A program made the translations under genes and the position numbers. Shown here piece after piece: positions 26,350 through 36,673 of a stretch of DNA of 64,000 nt. Each line of letters opens with the position of its first letter. Positions within the stretch are counted from its first letter, which is position 1. Source of the DNA: Xylanibacter oryzae DSM 17970 (lineage in GTDB: Bacteria; Bacteroidota; Bacteroidia; Bacteroidales; Bacteroidaceae); assembly GCF_000585355.1 (NCBI RefSeq), contig NZ_KK073873.1:2585703-2649702 (forward strand). The letters run 5' to 3'. The notes below the pieces were generated by a model. That model was not told where the DNA came from and ran no database searches. It worked only from the letters and a program-made list of their open reading frames with translations.

Positions 26350-27717
26350 TTATTCTGAAATGTCAAGCGACTTGCTATCAGTCAAGAAATGCTTACCAAA
26401 GCGATACTGATATAATCCAACCTGCAATTTCTTTTTATTTGTCTTCATAGGCGAGACCACCACAAAAGTCATGTTCATAGAATCTTGCTCTATAACCTTA
26501 CTCTTATCACGGCTCTTATAATCTTCCCATGTTCCGCTATTAGCATATACGCAAGTACTACCTTTTAGATTTTTATAAGTCTTGATCATTGGTATATGAG
26601 TGTGCCCAAATATGACAAGACGAACACCTGATTGGGAATTTCTAAAATATTGATTATCTGACTGATCATCAATAAAAGATGTAGCCAAACTACCTTTTAT
26701 CGCATCATTAATATTTGTCATAATAGGAGCATTATTATACTGTTCTCTGTTATCCCAATTATTTTGAGTAAACAATCCATTATAAAGGTTCATCTGTATA
26801 CTTCCATCAGTAGTACTATTGTGAGGTAAAACATCATTAATAGAGTATGTTTTAGTATAATGTCCTACATTTGTAGTAATAATTTTAGCATCGAAATCAT
26901 CCTTTACATATATGACATCCTCCAAAACCTTTTTCCATAAGCCATAGTAGATGTATTTACTATACTGTTCAGGATCATTTTGATTATTTAATACCGTTAC
27001 AGGAACCTTTGTAGCATCATCATGAGTTGTAGGGTCTGTAAACGAGTTCGCTGCAATACGAGCGAAGAAATATCCAGGAGCCAATACAGCGCCTGGAGCC
27101 TCCGCATCATTAGCATTAGGAGTCAAAGAGCAGAAGAAATCATATCTGTGCCCATGCTCTATTGCTATCTGAGGATAACCATCAGGATTATATGTTCCAA
27201 TACCATACTTATCTTTAGAGTCACGAGCCTGATTAACACCTGGCATTGCTATATCCACATTCTCAGGTGTAAAGCCCATATCATGATTACCCGGAATATA
27301 AGTTACTTTAATCTTTTTATCACCGATTATACCATTGATAACATTAAATATTGATTGATTAGCAACTACAGTCTTCTTAACGAAATCAGCCTGAGACTTA
27401 TTATCATATGTATTTGTACGTGTTGGTATATACCACTCGTCAAACATATCACCGGCAATTACAAGTTCTTTGATTGTAGCAGAAGAACGTACCTCGTTAA
27501 GAAACTGTTTTAGTCTGCTAAGATGCTTTACATCTTCTGAATAACTCAAATCATTACCAAGATGCAAATCGCTGATAACAACAATCTTATTACGAACAAT
27601 ACTATCGCTATTACCAGTAGATGGGTCAAATGGATTATCCGAAACGACATTATGGCTCGAGCCGCACGATATGAATACCGATGCGAACAATAATAGTAAA
27701 AAAGATGATTTTTTCAT
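26350..27717 (-). CDS. Calcineurin-like metallophosphoesterase lipoprotein
   Basis: A predicted 455-aa exported lipoprotein (MKKSSFLLLLFASVFISC, Cys18). All metallophosphatase metal motifs are present: VISDLHLGN, AGDMFDEWY, PGNHDMGF, EHGHRYDFF and FGHTHIPM. The DLHLGN/GDxFDEW pattern resembles LpxH-type phosphoesterases, but its export argues against a role in lipid A synthesis in the cytosol. The substrate is unknown. A possible -7 element TAATTTTG is at 27803-27796. Confidence 0.85.
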   Translation of the reverse strand: MKKSSFLLLLFASVFISCGSSHNVVSDNPFDPSTGNSDSIVRNKIVVISDLHLGNDLSYSEDVKHLSRLKQFLNEVRSSATIKELVIAGDMFDEWYIPTRTNTYDNKSQADFVKKTVVANQSIFNVINGIIGDKKIKVTYIPGNHDMGFTPENVDIAMPGVNQARDSKDKYGIGTYNPDGYPQIAIEHGHRYDFFCSLTPNANDAEAPGAVLAPGYFFARIAANSFTDPTTHDDATKVPVTVLNNQNDPEQYSKYIYYGLWKKVLEDVIYVKDDFDAKIITTNVGHYTKTYSINDVLPHNSTTDGSIQMNLYNGLFTQNNWDNREQYNNAPIMTNINDAIKGSLATSFIDDQSDNQYFRNSQSGVRLVIFGHTHIPMIKTYKNLKGSTCVYANSGTWEDYKSRDKSKVIEQDSMNMTFVVVSPMKTNKKKLQVGLYQYRFGKHFLTDSKSLDISE

Positions 27718-27929
27718 TGTAAAATTAAATATTAATTAATACTAAGTGATTTTCATTGGTGGTTTTCACGATATTTATTGTAATTATTCAGGGGACAAAA
27801 TTAACGAACATTTCGCAAATTAATGTTCCAAAATCACAATACCTATGTGTCATAAATACAAAATGTGATAATTAACATTGACAAACAGTGCTTAATTATT
27901 AAATTATTTGTTAAATTTGCAAAGTAACT

Positions 27930-29009
27930 ATGCAAAGTCTATATTTAGCAACCACATTTGCAGCAGCCGTAGCATGCCTGCTTACATCATTATTAGTCTT
28001 CGCACGTAGAAAAAGTGGAGAACGTTCGCGCATCATCCTTGCATGTATCGTCATGTTTTCTGTGCTTAACTATATAACGAGGTTTTATGCTCTATGTCAT
28101 GGAGAACAACCTGAACTTGTTATATCTGTGCCAATGCTACTTCTAGCTATATTCATGGTGATATCTTATATAATGTATCCTATTGAGGTAATATCACCCG
28201 GATATCTTAATATTTGGCGTGTGGTAAAGCTTTACAGTCCATGTATTATACTTGCAGTTGTTTACAATATTTGCAATCTTATTGGAATAAAATTTCTACC
28301 ATACCATTCATTATTAGAGATGTTCCCATATTTTACGAAGTTTGATGTATGGTTTCGCTTTATGCTTGTTTTTTTTGTTTTTACGCCTGTTTTTCTAATA
28401 TTTACGGTACCTTATACAAGACGTTACAACAACACAGACAGGGCATGGATGATTAAATACACTATTTGTTTTATTATAAATACCATTGCATACATAATAG
28501 TGCTTATTTCAGACCAGATTATTATAAAGACGCTATATTATTATGTCAGTGCAGGTTGCAGTATATACATCGCATATATGGAGCTTTTTGAGAGACTTAT
28601 TAAGCACCCTGTATCAACCTATGATGATGTTACTGATATTAATAACGAAGTACCTGAATATGTAACAACAAATGAAAAGCAAAACCCGTTGTGTGAAAGA
28701 ATTGTATTGCACATGAAACAGACATCTGACTATAGAGATCCGGACATTTCATTGAATTCAATGGCTATTTCGCTATTTACGAACCGCACAACGTTATCAA
28801 AAGCCTTGCGTGAAATGGGATATACCAACTTTAATATTTATATAAACTCATTGCGCATTGAGGATTTTATAAATCGCGTAAAAGACGAAAAATCGGAGAA
28901 CTATCAGGACGTTTTCTACAATGTTGGCTTTCGCTCAAGATCTACAGCGCTTCGTAATTTTAAGCAATATACAGGCAAAACGCCATCTGAATATTTCGTT
29001 GAACAATAA
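27930..29009 (+). CDS. Membrane-anchored AraC-type regulator
   Basis: A predicted 359-aa protein with six or seven N-terminal membrane helices (about 1-220) and a C-terminal AraC/XylS domain (about 255-359). The second HTH is NVGFRSRSTALRNFKQYTGKTPSEYF, the family signature. The sensor half resembles 7TM sensor modules, so it may respond to an envelope or small-molecule cue. The -7 element TAAATTTG (27912-27919) is so near the ATG that the leader would be only a few nucleotides. No obvious adjacent target. Confidence 0.85.
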   Translation: MQSLYLATTFAAAVACLLTSLLVFARRKSGERSRIILACIVMFSVLNYITRFYALCHGEQPELVISVPMLLLAIFMVISYIMYPIEVISPGYLNIWRVVKLYSPCIILAVVYNICNLIGIKFLPYHSLLEMFPYFTKFDVWFRFMLVFFVFTPVFLIFTVPYTRRYNNTDRAWMIKYTICFIINTIAYIIVLISDQIIIKTLYYYVSAGCSIYIAYMELFERLIKHPVSTYDDVTDINNEVPEYVTTNEKQNPLCERIVLHMKQTSDYRDPDISLNSMAISLFTNRTTLSKALREMGYTNFNIYINSLRIEDFINRVKDEKSENYQDVFYNVGFRSRSTALRNFKQYTGKTPSEYFVEQ

Positions 29010-29015
29010 AATATT

Positions 29016-29056
29016 TATGCCTGTATTCTCTTAATTTTATAGAAAATACAGGCATA
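29016..29056. terminator. Bidirectional terminator
   Basis: A perfect 12-bp stem (29016-29027 with 29045-29056, arm TATGCCTGTATT) between the AraC-type gene and the converging S41 protease gene. Confidence 0.75.
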
Positions 29057-29093
29057 GACATTTACGAATCACTATAATTGCAAGTCTTCTTCT

Positions 29094-30665
29094 TTATTTG
29101 AGCAGTTGCAATGCCTTCTTAACCACATCATTTTGCTCGTTTACAATCTTAAAGTATTCGTTCATATCCCAAAGATCACGGGCTACAAGAGCTTTAAGCT
29201 GATTCTGAAGTGCAGGCAATGTTGCCTTTAGCTCTGCATCATCTTTTGGCTTTATATTCTGTTTGGCACCTTCTTTTATTATATCGTCAATGAGAGACTG
29301 AGGAATCTCATACTCTTTCTCAAACTTGGAGAATGTAGGGTATTTCTTCTTTAGGTCTTTACGGTTGTTATCAATGTACTTAAGATCAGCATTAATGAGG
29401 ATGCTCTTAGCAGATAACTGACGATGGAACTTAGTGTACTGCATTGTATCAAGCGGTACAAAATAGTCTGGCATTATACCACCACCACCATATACAACAC
29501 GATGCTCACGAAGTGTATAATATTTCAAAGAATCTGAGAAATGTATACTATCCTTGTTTATCAGTTCACCATGCTTGTAACGGTTGTCTATATCCATCTC
29601 GTAGTCTTTGCTATCGCCTTTGGTATAAGGTTTCTGTATGCAACGGCCTGAAGGTGTATAATAATGTGCTATGGTAAGACGCATCTCAGAACCATCCTTA
29701 AAATCTATCGGGCGCTGAACAAGTCCTTTACCAAACGAACGGCGGCCCACAACGATGCCACGGTCGTTATCCTGGATAGCTCCGGTTACAATTTCAGCCG
29801 CAGAGGCCGTAAATTCATTGATTAAGACGATAACTCGACCATTACGCATTGTTCCACTACCATCGGCGCGATAGTCCATCCTAGGCGATTTACGGCCGTT
29901 TGTATAGACTACCAAATCATTCTTTGGCAAAAACTCATTAGCAACCATAACTGCTGCCTGCAAATAGCCGCCTCCATTCTCCTGAAGATCGATTATAAGA
30001 TCTTTCATTCCGTGCGACTTAAGGGTATCAAGCCCTTGCATAACTTCATCGTAAGTAGTGGCGCCGAAACTTCCAATACGTATATATCCTACCTGTGGAC
30101 GTATCATGTATACTGCATCTATAGATTTTACAGGTATTTTATCGCGTGTTACTATAAAAGTTAGCTTATCTTTTATACCACGTCTTACTATTGATAATTT
30201 TGCTTTTGTTCCTTTAGGGCCACGCAAACGGCGCATTATATCTTCTTTTGACATCTTAACTCCAGCTATAGCTGTATCATTAACAGCTACGATACGGTCG
30301 CCTGCCAATATACCGACCTTCTCTGAAGGTCCGTTGGTTATGGTCTGTATAACAAGTAATGTATCTTCAGCTACATTAAACTGGACACCGATACCATCAA
30401 AATTGCCTTGCAATGATTCGCTCATCGATTTCATCTCATTAGAAGTGGAATAAGATGAGTGCGGATCCAATTTGTCGAGCATACCTCTAATTGCATCCTC
30501 TACCAGCTTATTTTCATTTACAGTATCTACATACAAGTTGTTGATAGCCATCTCTGCTATCTGTAACTTACCAATAGGTGAATCCGGTCCGAAATTAAAG
30601 TGCATCTGAGCACTGGCTGGATTTATAGAGACAAGCAGCAATGCTGCAAACAAGAGTTTCTTCAT
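29094..30665 (-). CDS. S41 C-terminal-processing protease
   Basis: A predicted 523-aa periplasmic protease with a signal peptide (MKKLLFAALLLVSINPASA). A PDZ domain (about 85-175) with GDRIVAVND precedes the S41 domain. The catalytic Ser lies in NEFTASAAEIVTGA and the Lys in RRSFGKGLVQ, about 25 residues later. An extended C-terminal helical part (about 420-523) follows, as in Bacteroidetes CtpA/Prc-like proteases that trim or degrade envelope proteins. It starts 4 bp after the parE stop. Confidence 0.92.
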   Translation of the reverse strand: MKKLLFAALLLVSINPASAQMHFNFGPDSPIGKLQIAEMAINNLYVDTVNENKLVEDAIRGMLDKLDPHSSYSTSNEMKSMSESLQGNFDGIGVQFNVAEDTLLVIQTITNGPSEKVGILAGDRIVAVNDTAIAGVKMSKEDIMRRLRGPKGTKAKLSIVRRGIKDKLTFIVTRDKIPVKSIDAVYMIRPQVGYIRIGSFGATTYDEVMQGLDTLKSHGMKDLIIDLQENGGGYLQAAVMVANEFLPKNDLVVYTNGRKSPRMDYRADGSGTMRNGRVIVLINEFTASAAEIVTGAIQDNDRGIVVGRRSFGKGLVQRPIDFKDGSEMRLTIAHYYTPSGRCIQKPYTKGDSKDYEMDIDNRYKHGELINKDSIHFSDSLKYYTLREHRVVYGGGGIMPDYFVPLDTMQYTKFHRQLSAKSILINADLKYIDNNRKDLKKKYPTFSKFEKEYEIPQSLIDDIIKEGAKQNIKPKDDAELKATLPALQNQLKALVARDLWDMNEYFKIVNEQNDVVKKALQLLK

Positions 30666-30669
30666 TATT

Positions 30670-32634
30670 TTAACTTTCTATTATTTCGTCTTCTGTACGG
30701 TCTTCTTCTATTACAAGATTATCGATAATAAAATTCTGACGTTCCATGGTGTTTTTGCCCATATAATACTCAAGTAACTTCTGAACTTGATCGGTCTTAT
30801 GCAGTGAAACCTGCTCGAGACGCATATCAGGGCCGATAAAATGGACAAATTCGTCAGGTGATATTTCACCTAAACCTTTGAATCGGGTTATTTCCGGTTC
30901 TGGTCCTAATTCTGATATCGCATTAATACGCTCTTCGTCTGTATAGCAATATCTTGTGATGAAATCACTCTTTTTATCACCCTTTTTAAGGCGTTCGTCA
31001 GCTTCAGCTATCACTTTCTTGTTCTTTATCTTTGTACGCTTGTTACGTACACGGAATAGTGGTGTCTGCAATACATAAACATGTCCTTTCTTTATAAGTT
31101 CGGGAAAGAACTGAAGGAAAAATGTTATTATCAGCAGACGTATGTGCATTCCGTCTACATCAGCATCGGTAGCTACAATAACTTTATTGTAACGCAAAGA
31201 ATCAAGACCGTCTTCAATATCAAGTGCAGCCTGAAGCAGGTTAAACTCTTCATTTTCGTACACAACCTTCTTAGTAAGTCCAAAACAGTTGAGTGGTTTT
31301 CCTCTTAAAGAAAACACAGCCTGAGTTGTTACATCACGGCTTTTTGTTATACTTCCGCTTGCAGAATCTCCCTCTGTAATAAATATGCAACTGTCTTCCT
31401 TACGGTCATTTTTAACATCACTAAAGTGAATTCGGCAGTCGCGCAGTTTACGGTTGTGAAGATTAGCCTTTTTAGCTCTTTCACGGGCAAGTTTAGTTAC
31501 ACCGGCCATTGCCTTACGCTCCTTCTCACTCTCTTGTATCTTATTTAGAAGGACCTCTGCAGTATCTGATTCCTTATGCAGATAATTATCTACTTCGGTC
31601 TTTATAAAGTCTCCTATATGCTTGTTGATACTTACACCGTTAGGACTCATAGTAAGTGAACCTAACTTAATCTTAGTCTGACTTTCGAACATAGGTTCCT
31701 CTATGTTAACGGCTATAGCGGCAACAAGTCCGTTACGAATATCGGTGTATTCTATATTTTTGTTATAGAATTCTTTTATAGTACGGGCTATATGCTCTTT
31801 GAATGCACTCTGATGGGTACCACCCTGAGTGGTATGCTGACCATTTACAAATGAATGATACTCTTCTCCATACTGGTTGGTATGTGTAAAAGCAATCTCT
31901 ATATCATCCCCCTTGAGGTGTATAATCGGATAAATACCGTCATTGGTCATATTATCATTAAGGAGATCTTCAAGTCCGTTACGACTTAATATTCGCCTGC
32001 CGTTATACATGATAGTCAGTCCTGCATTAAGATAAGTATAGTTACGCAACATCGTTTCTACAATATCATCGTGAAACGAATAGTTTAGGAACATCGTATT
32101 ATCAGGTACAAAAAAGATGTAAGTACCTGTTTCGTCAGCTGTCTTTTCTGTGTGATCACTATTCATAATGCCACGCTCAAAGGATGCCGAACGTACTTTG
32201 CCTTCACGGTATGAGCGCACCTCAAAATGAGAACTTAGAGCGTTTACGGCTTTTACACCGACACCATTAAGACCTACACTCTTTTTAAATGCCTTTGAAT
32301 CATACTTTCCACCTGTATTAAGCATACTTACAGCTTCTATAAGTTTGCCTTGAGGTATGCCACGACCGTAATCGCGCACGCTGACACGAAGATTGTCTTC
32401 TATATCAATCTCAATACGCTTGCCTGAGTTCATTTTAAACTCATCGATTGAGTTGTCTATAACTTCTTTTAGCAAGACATAAATACCGTCTTCCGGCAAT
32501 GAACCGTCACCAAGACGACCAATATACATACCCGGACGTGTACGCACATGCTCCATATCCGACAGGTGCCGTATATTATCATCCGTATACGCTACCTGCG
32601 GTTCCAGATTTTCTTTATTTATATTGTCCTCCAT
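30670..32634 (-). CDS. parE: DNA topoisomerase IV subunit B
   Basis: A predicted 654-aa type IIA topoisomerase ATPase subunit that, with ParC, decatenates chromosomes. The GHKL ATPase has [17 protein letters not shown] and [16 protein letters not shown]. The transducer domain has [15 protein letters not shown] has [10 protein letters not shown] and [12 protein letters not shown]. ParE is chosen over GyrB from the [11 protein letters not shown] variant and the C-terminal pattern typical of Bacteroidetes ParE; the distinction is likely but not certain. Middle gene of a three-gene operon. Confidence 0.88.
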   Translation of the reverse strand: MEDNINKENLEPQVAYTDDNIRHLSDMEHVRTRPGMYIGRLGDGSLPEDGIYVLLKEVIDNSIDEFKMNSGKRIEIDIEDNLRVSVRDYGRGIPQGKLIEAVSMLNTGGKYDSKAFKKSVGLNGVGVKAVNALSSHFEVRSYREGKVRSASFERGIMNSDHTEKTADETGTYIFFVPDNTMFLNYSFHDDIVETMLRNYTYLNAGLTIMYNGRRILSRNGLEDLLNDNMTNDGIYPIIHLKGDDIEIAFTHTNQYGEEYHSFVNGQHTTQGGTHQSAFKEHIARTIKEFYNKNIEYTDIRNGLVAAIAVNIEEPMFESQTKIKLGSLTMSPNGVSINKHIGDFIKTEVDNYLHKESDTAEVLLNKIQESEKERKAMAGVTKLARERAKKANLHNRKLRDCRIHFSDVKNDRKEDSCIFITEGDSASGSITKSRDVTTQAVFSLRGKPLNCFGLTKKVVYENEEFNLLQAALDIEDGLDSLRYNKVIVATDADVDGMHIRLLIITFFLQFFPELIKKGHVYVLQTPLFRVRNKRTKIKNKKVIAEADERLKKGDKKSDFITRYCYTDEERINAISELGPEPEITRFKGLGEISPDEFVHFIGPDMRLEQVSLHKTDQVQKLLEYYMGKNTMERQNFIIDNLVIEEDRTEDEIIES

Positions 32635-32646
32635 CCAAAAAAATAT

Positions 32647-33798
32647 TTAATCTGTCAATGATTTCTTATAGCAACGGCGCCGCTTATGATTTACCGTCTC
32701 GAGATATTGCCATTGGCTCTGCACATTTTCATTGCTTTCCATCTCTACTTGGCTCTCACCCCATTTCCATCCATATGCTTGATATTTAGGAATAAGATCA
32801 GAGAACATAAGTGCGTTAGCTCCTTTTACACGATATTCGGGCAGTATTCCCATCAGCAAAAGGTCTACACCTTCTGTCTTGTGAAATTTAAGGGCTTTGA
32901 TTATATGCCACCAGCCAAAAGGTGTAAGTCGACCTTTACGACATTTCTGCAGCGCTTTTGATAACGATGGTATGGTAATTCCCACACCTACAAGTTTCTT
33001 ATCAGCATTCCAATCTTCTACTAATGTTATAATATTTAAGTCGGCCATTGGAAAATACATCTTTACATACTGGTCAATCTGTTTATCGGTCAGTTTAGAA
33101 TAACCGTATAGATCCTGAAATGTAGAATTGATTACTTCAAATATTTTCTTGCCATAGCCACCTTCAAAAACATCCTTTTTAGTAAGTTTCTTTATATGCA
33201 GATTATAGCGTTTCTTTATCATTTCAGCTATTTTGGTGTATTTCTCAGGAACCTCTTCAGGCACAAACATCTTGTATTCCACATAATCGTTATCTTTAAC
33301 GAAACCTCCAAGTTTCTCCATATGTTCAGGATAATATGGATAGTTGTAAATGGTTGCCATTGTTCCTAATTGGTCGAATCCCCATATAAGCATTCCTTCA
33401 GGATCCATATCTGTAAACCCCAAAGGGCCGACGATCTCTTCCATACCCTTAGAACGGCCAAAGTCTTCAACGGCTTTGAACAATGCTCTGGAAACATCAA
33501 TATCATCTATAAAATCAATCCAACCGAAACGTACACTTTTGTGTCCCCATTTCTCATTGGCTTTATTATTAATGATAGCGGCCACCCGCCCTACAATCTT
33601 ACCATCTTTGTAAGCCAGATAATATTCCGACTCACAAAAATCGAAAGCTGCATTTTTATCTTTGCTCAGAGTATCATTATCCTCACTGAAAAGAGTAGGA
33701 ACATCATATTCATTTCCTTTATACAAATCATAATGAAACTCTATGAATTTCTTTAAGTCTTTCTTATCAGCGACTCTTCTTATTTCTACTGATGCCAT
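32647..33798 (-). CDS. GNAT-like acyltransferase family protein
   Basis: A predicted 383-aa cytosolic protein. It starts VEIRRVADKKDLKKFIEFHYDLY and has the YYLAYKDGKIVGRVAAIINN strand-turn-strand of N-acetyltransferases. EEIVGPLGFTDMDPEGMLIWGFD is conserved in this Bacteroidetes family. A second GNAT-like half ends LLLMGILPEYRVKGANALMF. Substrate unknown. It leads the operon with parE (12-bp gap) and the S41 protease gene. Confidence 0.75.
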   Translation of the reverse strand: MASVEIRRVADKKDLKKFIEFHYDLYKGNEYDVPTLFSEDNDTLSKDKNAAFDFCESEYYLAYKDGKIVGRVAAIINNKANEKWGHKSVRFGWIDFIDDIDVSRALFKAVEDFGRSKGMEEIVGPLGFTDMDPEGMLIWGFDQLGTMATIYNYPYYPEHMEKLGGFVKDNDYVEYKMFVPEEVPEKYTKIAEMIKKRYNLHIKKLTKKDVFEGGYGKKIFEVINSTFQDLYGYSKLTDKQIDQYVKMYFPMADLNIITLVEDWNADKKLVGVGITIPSLSKALQKCRKGRLTPFGWWHIIKALKFHKTEGVDLLLMGILPEYRVKGANALMFSDLIPKYQAYGWKWGESQVEMESNENVQSQWQYLETVNHKRRRCYKKSLTD

Positions 33799-33828
33799 TT
33801 TATAGATTAATTAATTGCTTTAAACCTG

Positions 33829-33859
33829 CAAAAGTAAAGAAAAATGGGCAGAAAACAAA
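33829..33859 (-). promoter_or_regulatory. Promoter of acyltransferase-parE-S41 operon
   Basis: On the minus strand TTTG (33859-33856), 19-bp spacer, TACTTTTG (33836-33829), 30 bp before the first ATG. Good consensus match. Confidence 0.65.
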
Positions 33860-33905
33860 ATAAAAGCCCGAATTTCGACCTTTTTAGGTATGTTATTACT
33901 ATTAG

Positions 33906-35150
33906 TTATGCCTTATGGCAAATGAGCAGCACATGTTGTTTGTCTGCTATCGTGGTAGCAAAGATGTACTTATCACCACCATCTCTTATTTTAAGACGTT
34001 TACGAAGCTCATCTACAGACATATTAAAATTTCTAACTGTTATGTTTGCTTTTTCTATTTCTGATAGGTTTTTCTTAAGGTCTTTTTTGTTCATTGTTGT
34101 AACTCTATCCATAACGAACTTACGTCCTGGGAATTCATCTACATTATGTGAAGAGATAAACAAATGACTATTCTTGCCTATAGCCTTTACCGGATAACGG
34201 TTTTCCAATATACCGAAACATCCTGATTTCATTATTGATGCATTGGGTTCATATACATATAAGTTGTTTGTTTCTATATTATTTAGTTCGGATAATTCTA
34301 ACGTTGATGATTGGTTTATATTCTGATCGTATGTGAAATCAAAGTTTGAATCATCATTGACACAGTATATTTGTAAATTTCCCGTAAACTCTTTAGTAAT
34401 TACAAAAAGTAGTTCTTTACATTCGTTATCTACTGATACTATATGAAGTTGGCTAACACATTGAGAATCTTTATTCAGGTCATCAACAGCCTTATGCCAG
34501 TCTAGCATGGGTGATAGTTTTATAAGAGTATAAAGCGCTTTATCAAGCAAGAGTTTCTTTATTTGTATAACATCGGGAGTGCAATCGGATATAGCAACTA
34601 CCTTACTGCCATTTGAATCTCTACGAGCTGGATCGATAAAGAATAAATCTGCATCATTTACATTACTTAGATATTCTACCCCATCGCCACATACTACTTC
34701 TGACTGACTGAGATGTAAGAGATTGAAGTTATGCTTAGCTATTTCGCATAAGGTATTTTGCTTTTCTACATAAACAGCATGACTGAATGCTCGTGATATA
34801 AATGAGAAGTCTACACCAAAACCGCCTGTGAGATCTACGAAACTTGTACTTTTTGATATACACTTTTTATTGTCATCAATAAGATTTTTTGCCAAAGAGT
34901 ATTTATATTCTGCTGTCTGTTGTGATGAACATTGTTCCATAGACAGATGTACGGGATAATAGATATCATCTATTGATGACCATGTTGGCAGTTTTACTTT
35001 TGCCCTCTGCCTGCCATCTATTTGGGAAAGAGCAAAATGTATATCCACATCAGGATATCTTGATGCAAGTAGTGCCAAAGTATGAACGTTATCAGCAGCA
35101 TGTTCTTTTATAAACATTTCTGTAGCTGCAGATGGATTTATCACTGTCAT
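33906..35150 (-). CDS. SAM-dependent methyltransferase with PG_1098-type THUMP-like domain
   Basis: A predicted 414-aa cytosolic protein. An N-terminal helical region (about 1-95) precedes a class I methyltransferase domain with SFVDLTGGFGVD (motif I) and LFFIDPARRD (the catalytic-loop region). A C-terminal ferredoxin/THUMP-like domain (about 320-414), seen in Porphyromonas PG_1098, is suggested by GRKFVMDRVTTMNKKDLKK and RDGGDKYIFA. It is probably an RNA methyltransferase; the target is unknown. It starts an operon-like run on this strand only if transcription begins upstream at 37.6 kb, as the genes are 5 bp apart. Confidence 0.82.
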   Translation of the reverse strand: MTVINPSAATEMFIKEHAADNVHTLALLASRYPDVDIHFALSQIDGRQRAKVKLPTWSSIDDIYYPVHLSMEQCSSQQTAEYKYSLAKNLIDDNKKCISKSTSFVDLTGGFGVDFSFISRAFSHAVYVEKQNTLCEIAKHNFNLLHLSQSEVVCGDGVEYLSNVNDADLFFIDPARRDSNGSKVVAISDCTPDVIQIKKLLLDKALYTLIKLSPMLDWHKAVDDLNKDSQCVSQLHIVSVDNECKELLFVITKEFTGNLQIYCVNDDSNFDFTYDQNINQSSTLELSELNNIETNNLYVYEPNASIMKSGCFGILENRYPVKAIGKNSHLFISSHNVDEFPGRKFVMDRVTTMNKKDLKKNLSEIEKANITVRNFNMSVDELRKRLKIRDGGDKYIFATTIADKQHVLLICHKA

Positions 35151-35155
35151 TTATA

Positions 35156-36673
35156 TTATATTTTATAATTAAAGCCCAACCTTATTTCAAATGTATTGTA
35201 TTCTACATTTTCATGATAGGTGTATATAGTACGTCTGAAATAGTATGAACTATGCAACTGCAGGGCAAGTTTGTCTGTAAGGTTAAATTCTATTTGAGGA
35301 TTAATGACTAGCAACGTTGCATTGCCTTTATCGCCTTGGGCATTAAGATATCTTGGATCTATAGATTCATAATTTTTATTTTCATATCCTTTCCATGTGT
35401 ATATCCGGTAGAAGTCTGCGTTAACACTAAAACTTCCCATCTTACGGAATTCCATTATTGTCTTGACCTTTATGCTATAACCGCTACCCATATTGTAATC
35501 TCTGTCTACAAATCTGTAATAGTCAGTAAGACTGCCGCCTAACAATATGGCATCAAGAAATATATGTTGCTCTAATTTAGAAATGTTTCCTACCTCAGGG
35601 AATCTATATATAACACCAGGGCCAACACTGGCTGCTTCTGATATTCGGAATGGAACTTGGCTGGTACCGCCTTTCACCGGTTGTGAATTGTAATAATTAA
35701 AATGCTGGAATATACCAAACTCAGCGTCTATTTTATCTCCTGAATATATTGGAGCTGTCCAAAGCCGTCCAAGAAGATGTATGTCGCTTATCAATGGTTG
35801 ATTGCCTGTAAATCCGAAAGTCACATTAGCCGTAAAGTAGTCGTAGGGGTTATTCTCTTCATCATTAAAAGCATCCCCATATATCAAATACATGTCAAGA
35901 TAAGGATTGTGCTCGCCTCTGAACATCGCACCCTTGTCTGCAAGATACCTATCACCAAAAGCTACAGAAAAGTCTACTGGTATTCTGTTATAATCATGAT
36001 ATTCATAATAGTCATGTCTAACTCTCCATGCATCTCCGTTCAATATACGGTTAAGTTCTCTTATCGGACAGGTTAATGCTCCTGCAAATTCTCTTAAGAA
36101 GCGGCTTAATCCTCTTTCTCTATCATCATAGACTAGATCGGACACTCGATGGGTTATTTCTCCTATACATGCTCCACCAATTGTTGTAGCCATCAAATCA
36201 TTTATCGCTGGCGGATCTGTTTCACAAGCAAGTTCCCACATCAGACTACCACAGAAGCTATATGGGACGCTCTGCCAGAAACTCATGCCGTTGCTCCTCG
36301 CTGAATTGAAATAAAGTCCACCATGGTAAGGATGGGCAAACAGATTTGTTGAAAACTGATCATTATCCCATACGAAACCATTCTTTATATTATGCCAGAC
36401 AGAATTGGCACTAATATGAGAGTAATCGCCATTGATTACAAATCTGTCGAAAAGCTGAACACCTGCATTTATACAGAAAGCTTCTGTAGCAGCCTTCCAA
36501 GGATGTTTTTTCTGATTAAGTGGATTATCCCACGCATATATCGAATCGGCAATCAATACAGAATCAGCTTTGTGACGGTACTCTCTTAATGTATCGATCT
36601 GTGCTATTAATGCAGATGGAAAAATGAGCAAAACAGCTGATAATAATATATTAGTAGTTGGTTTATTGTTCAT
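35156..36673 (-). CDS. DUF3943 outer-membrane-associated protein
   Basis: A predicted 505-aa exported protein (signal peptide about 1-24, ending ALIAQ). It has the DUF3943 hallmarks: WHNIKNGFVWDNDQFSTN, FAHPYHGGLYFNSARSNG, and later GEITHRVSDL. The remaining C-terminal half alternates as in a beta-barrel. Function unknown. It overlaps the preceding gene by 11 bp and is 5 bp from the methyltransferase gene. Confidence 0.82.
   Translation of the reverse strand: MNNKPTTNILLSAVLLIFPSALIAQIDTLREYRHKADSVLIADSIYAWDNPLNQKKHPWKAATEAFCINAGVQLFDRFVINGDYSHISANSVWHNIKNGFVWDNDQFSTNLFAHPYHGGLYFNSARSNGMSFWQSVPYSFCGSLMWELACETDPPAINDLMATTIGGACIGEITHRVSDLVYDDRERGLSRFLREFAGALTCPIRELNRILNGDAWRVRHDYYEYHDYNRIPVDFSVAFGDRYLADKGAMFRGEHNPYLDMYLIYGDAFNDEENNPYDYFTANVTFGFTGNQPLISDIHLLGRLWTAPIYSGDKIDAEFGIFQHFNYYNSQPVKGGTSQVPFRISEAASVGPGVIYRFPEVGNISKLEQHIFLDAILLGGSLTDYYRFVDRDYNMGSGYSIKVKTIMEFRKMGSFSVNADFYRIYTWKGYENKNYESIDPRYLNAQGDKGNATLLVINPQIEFNLTDKLALQLHSSYYFRRTIYTYHENVEYNTFEIRLGFNYKI

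Noticed and set aside
32499..33756. Several plus-strand ORFs opposite parE and the acyltransferase gene
   Set aside because: They are antisense shadows of well-supported genes with no family features.
36663..36673. Frameshift between the surface-repeat gene and the DUF3943 gene
   Set aside because: Both have their own signal peptides and family-typical starts; an 11-bp overlap is ordinary operon packing.
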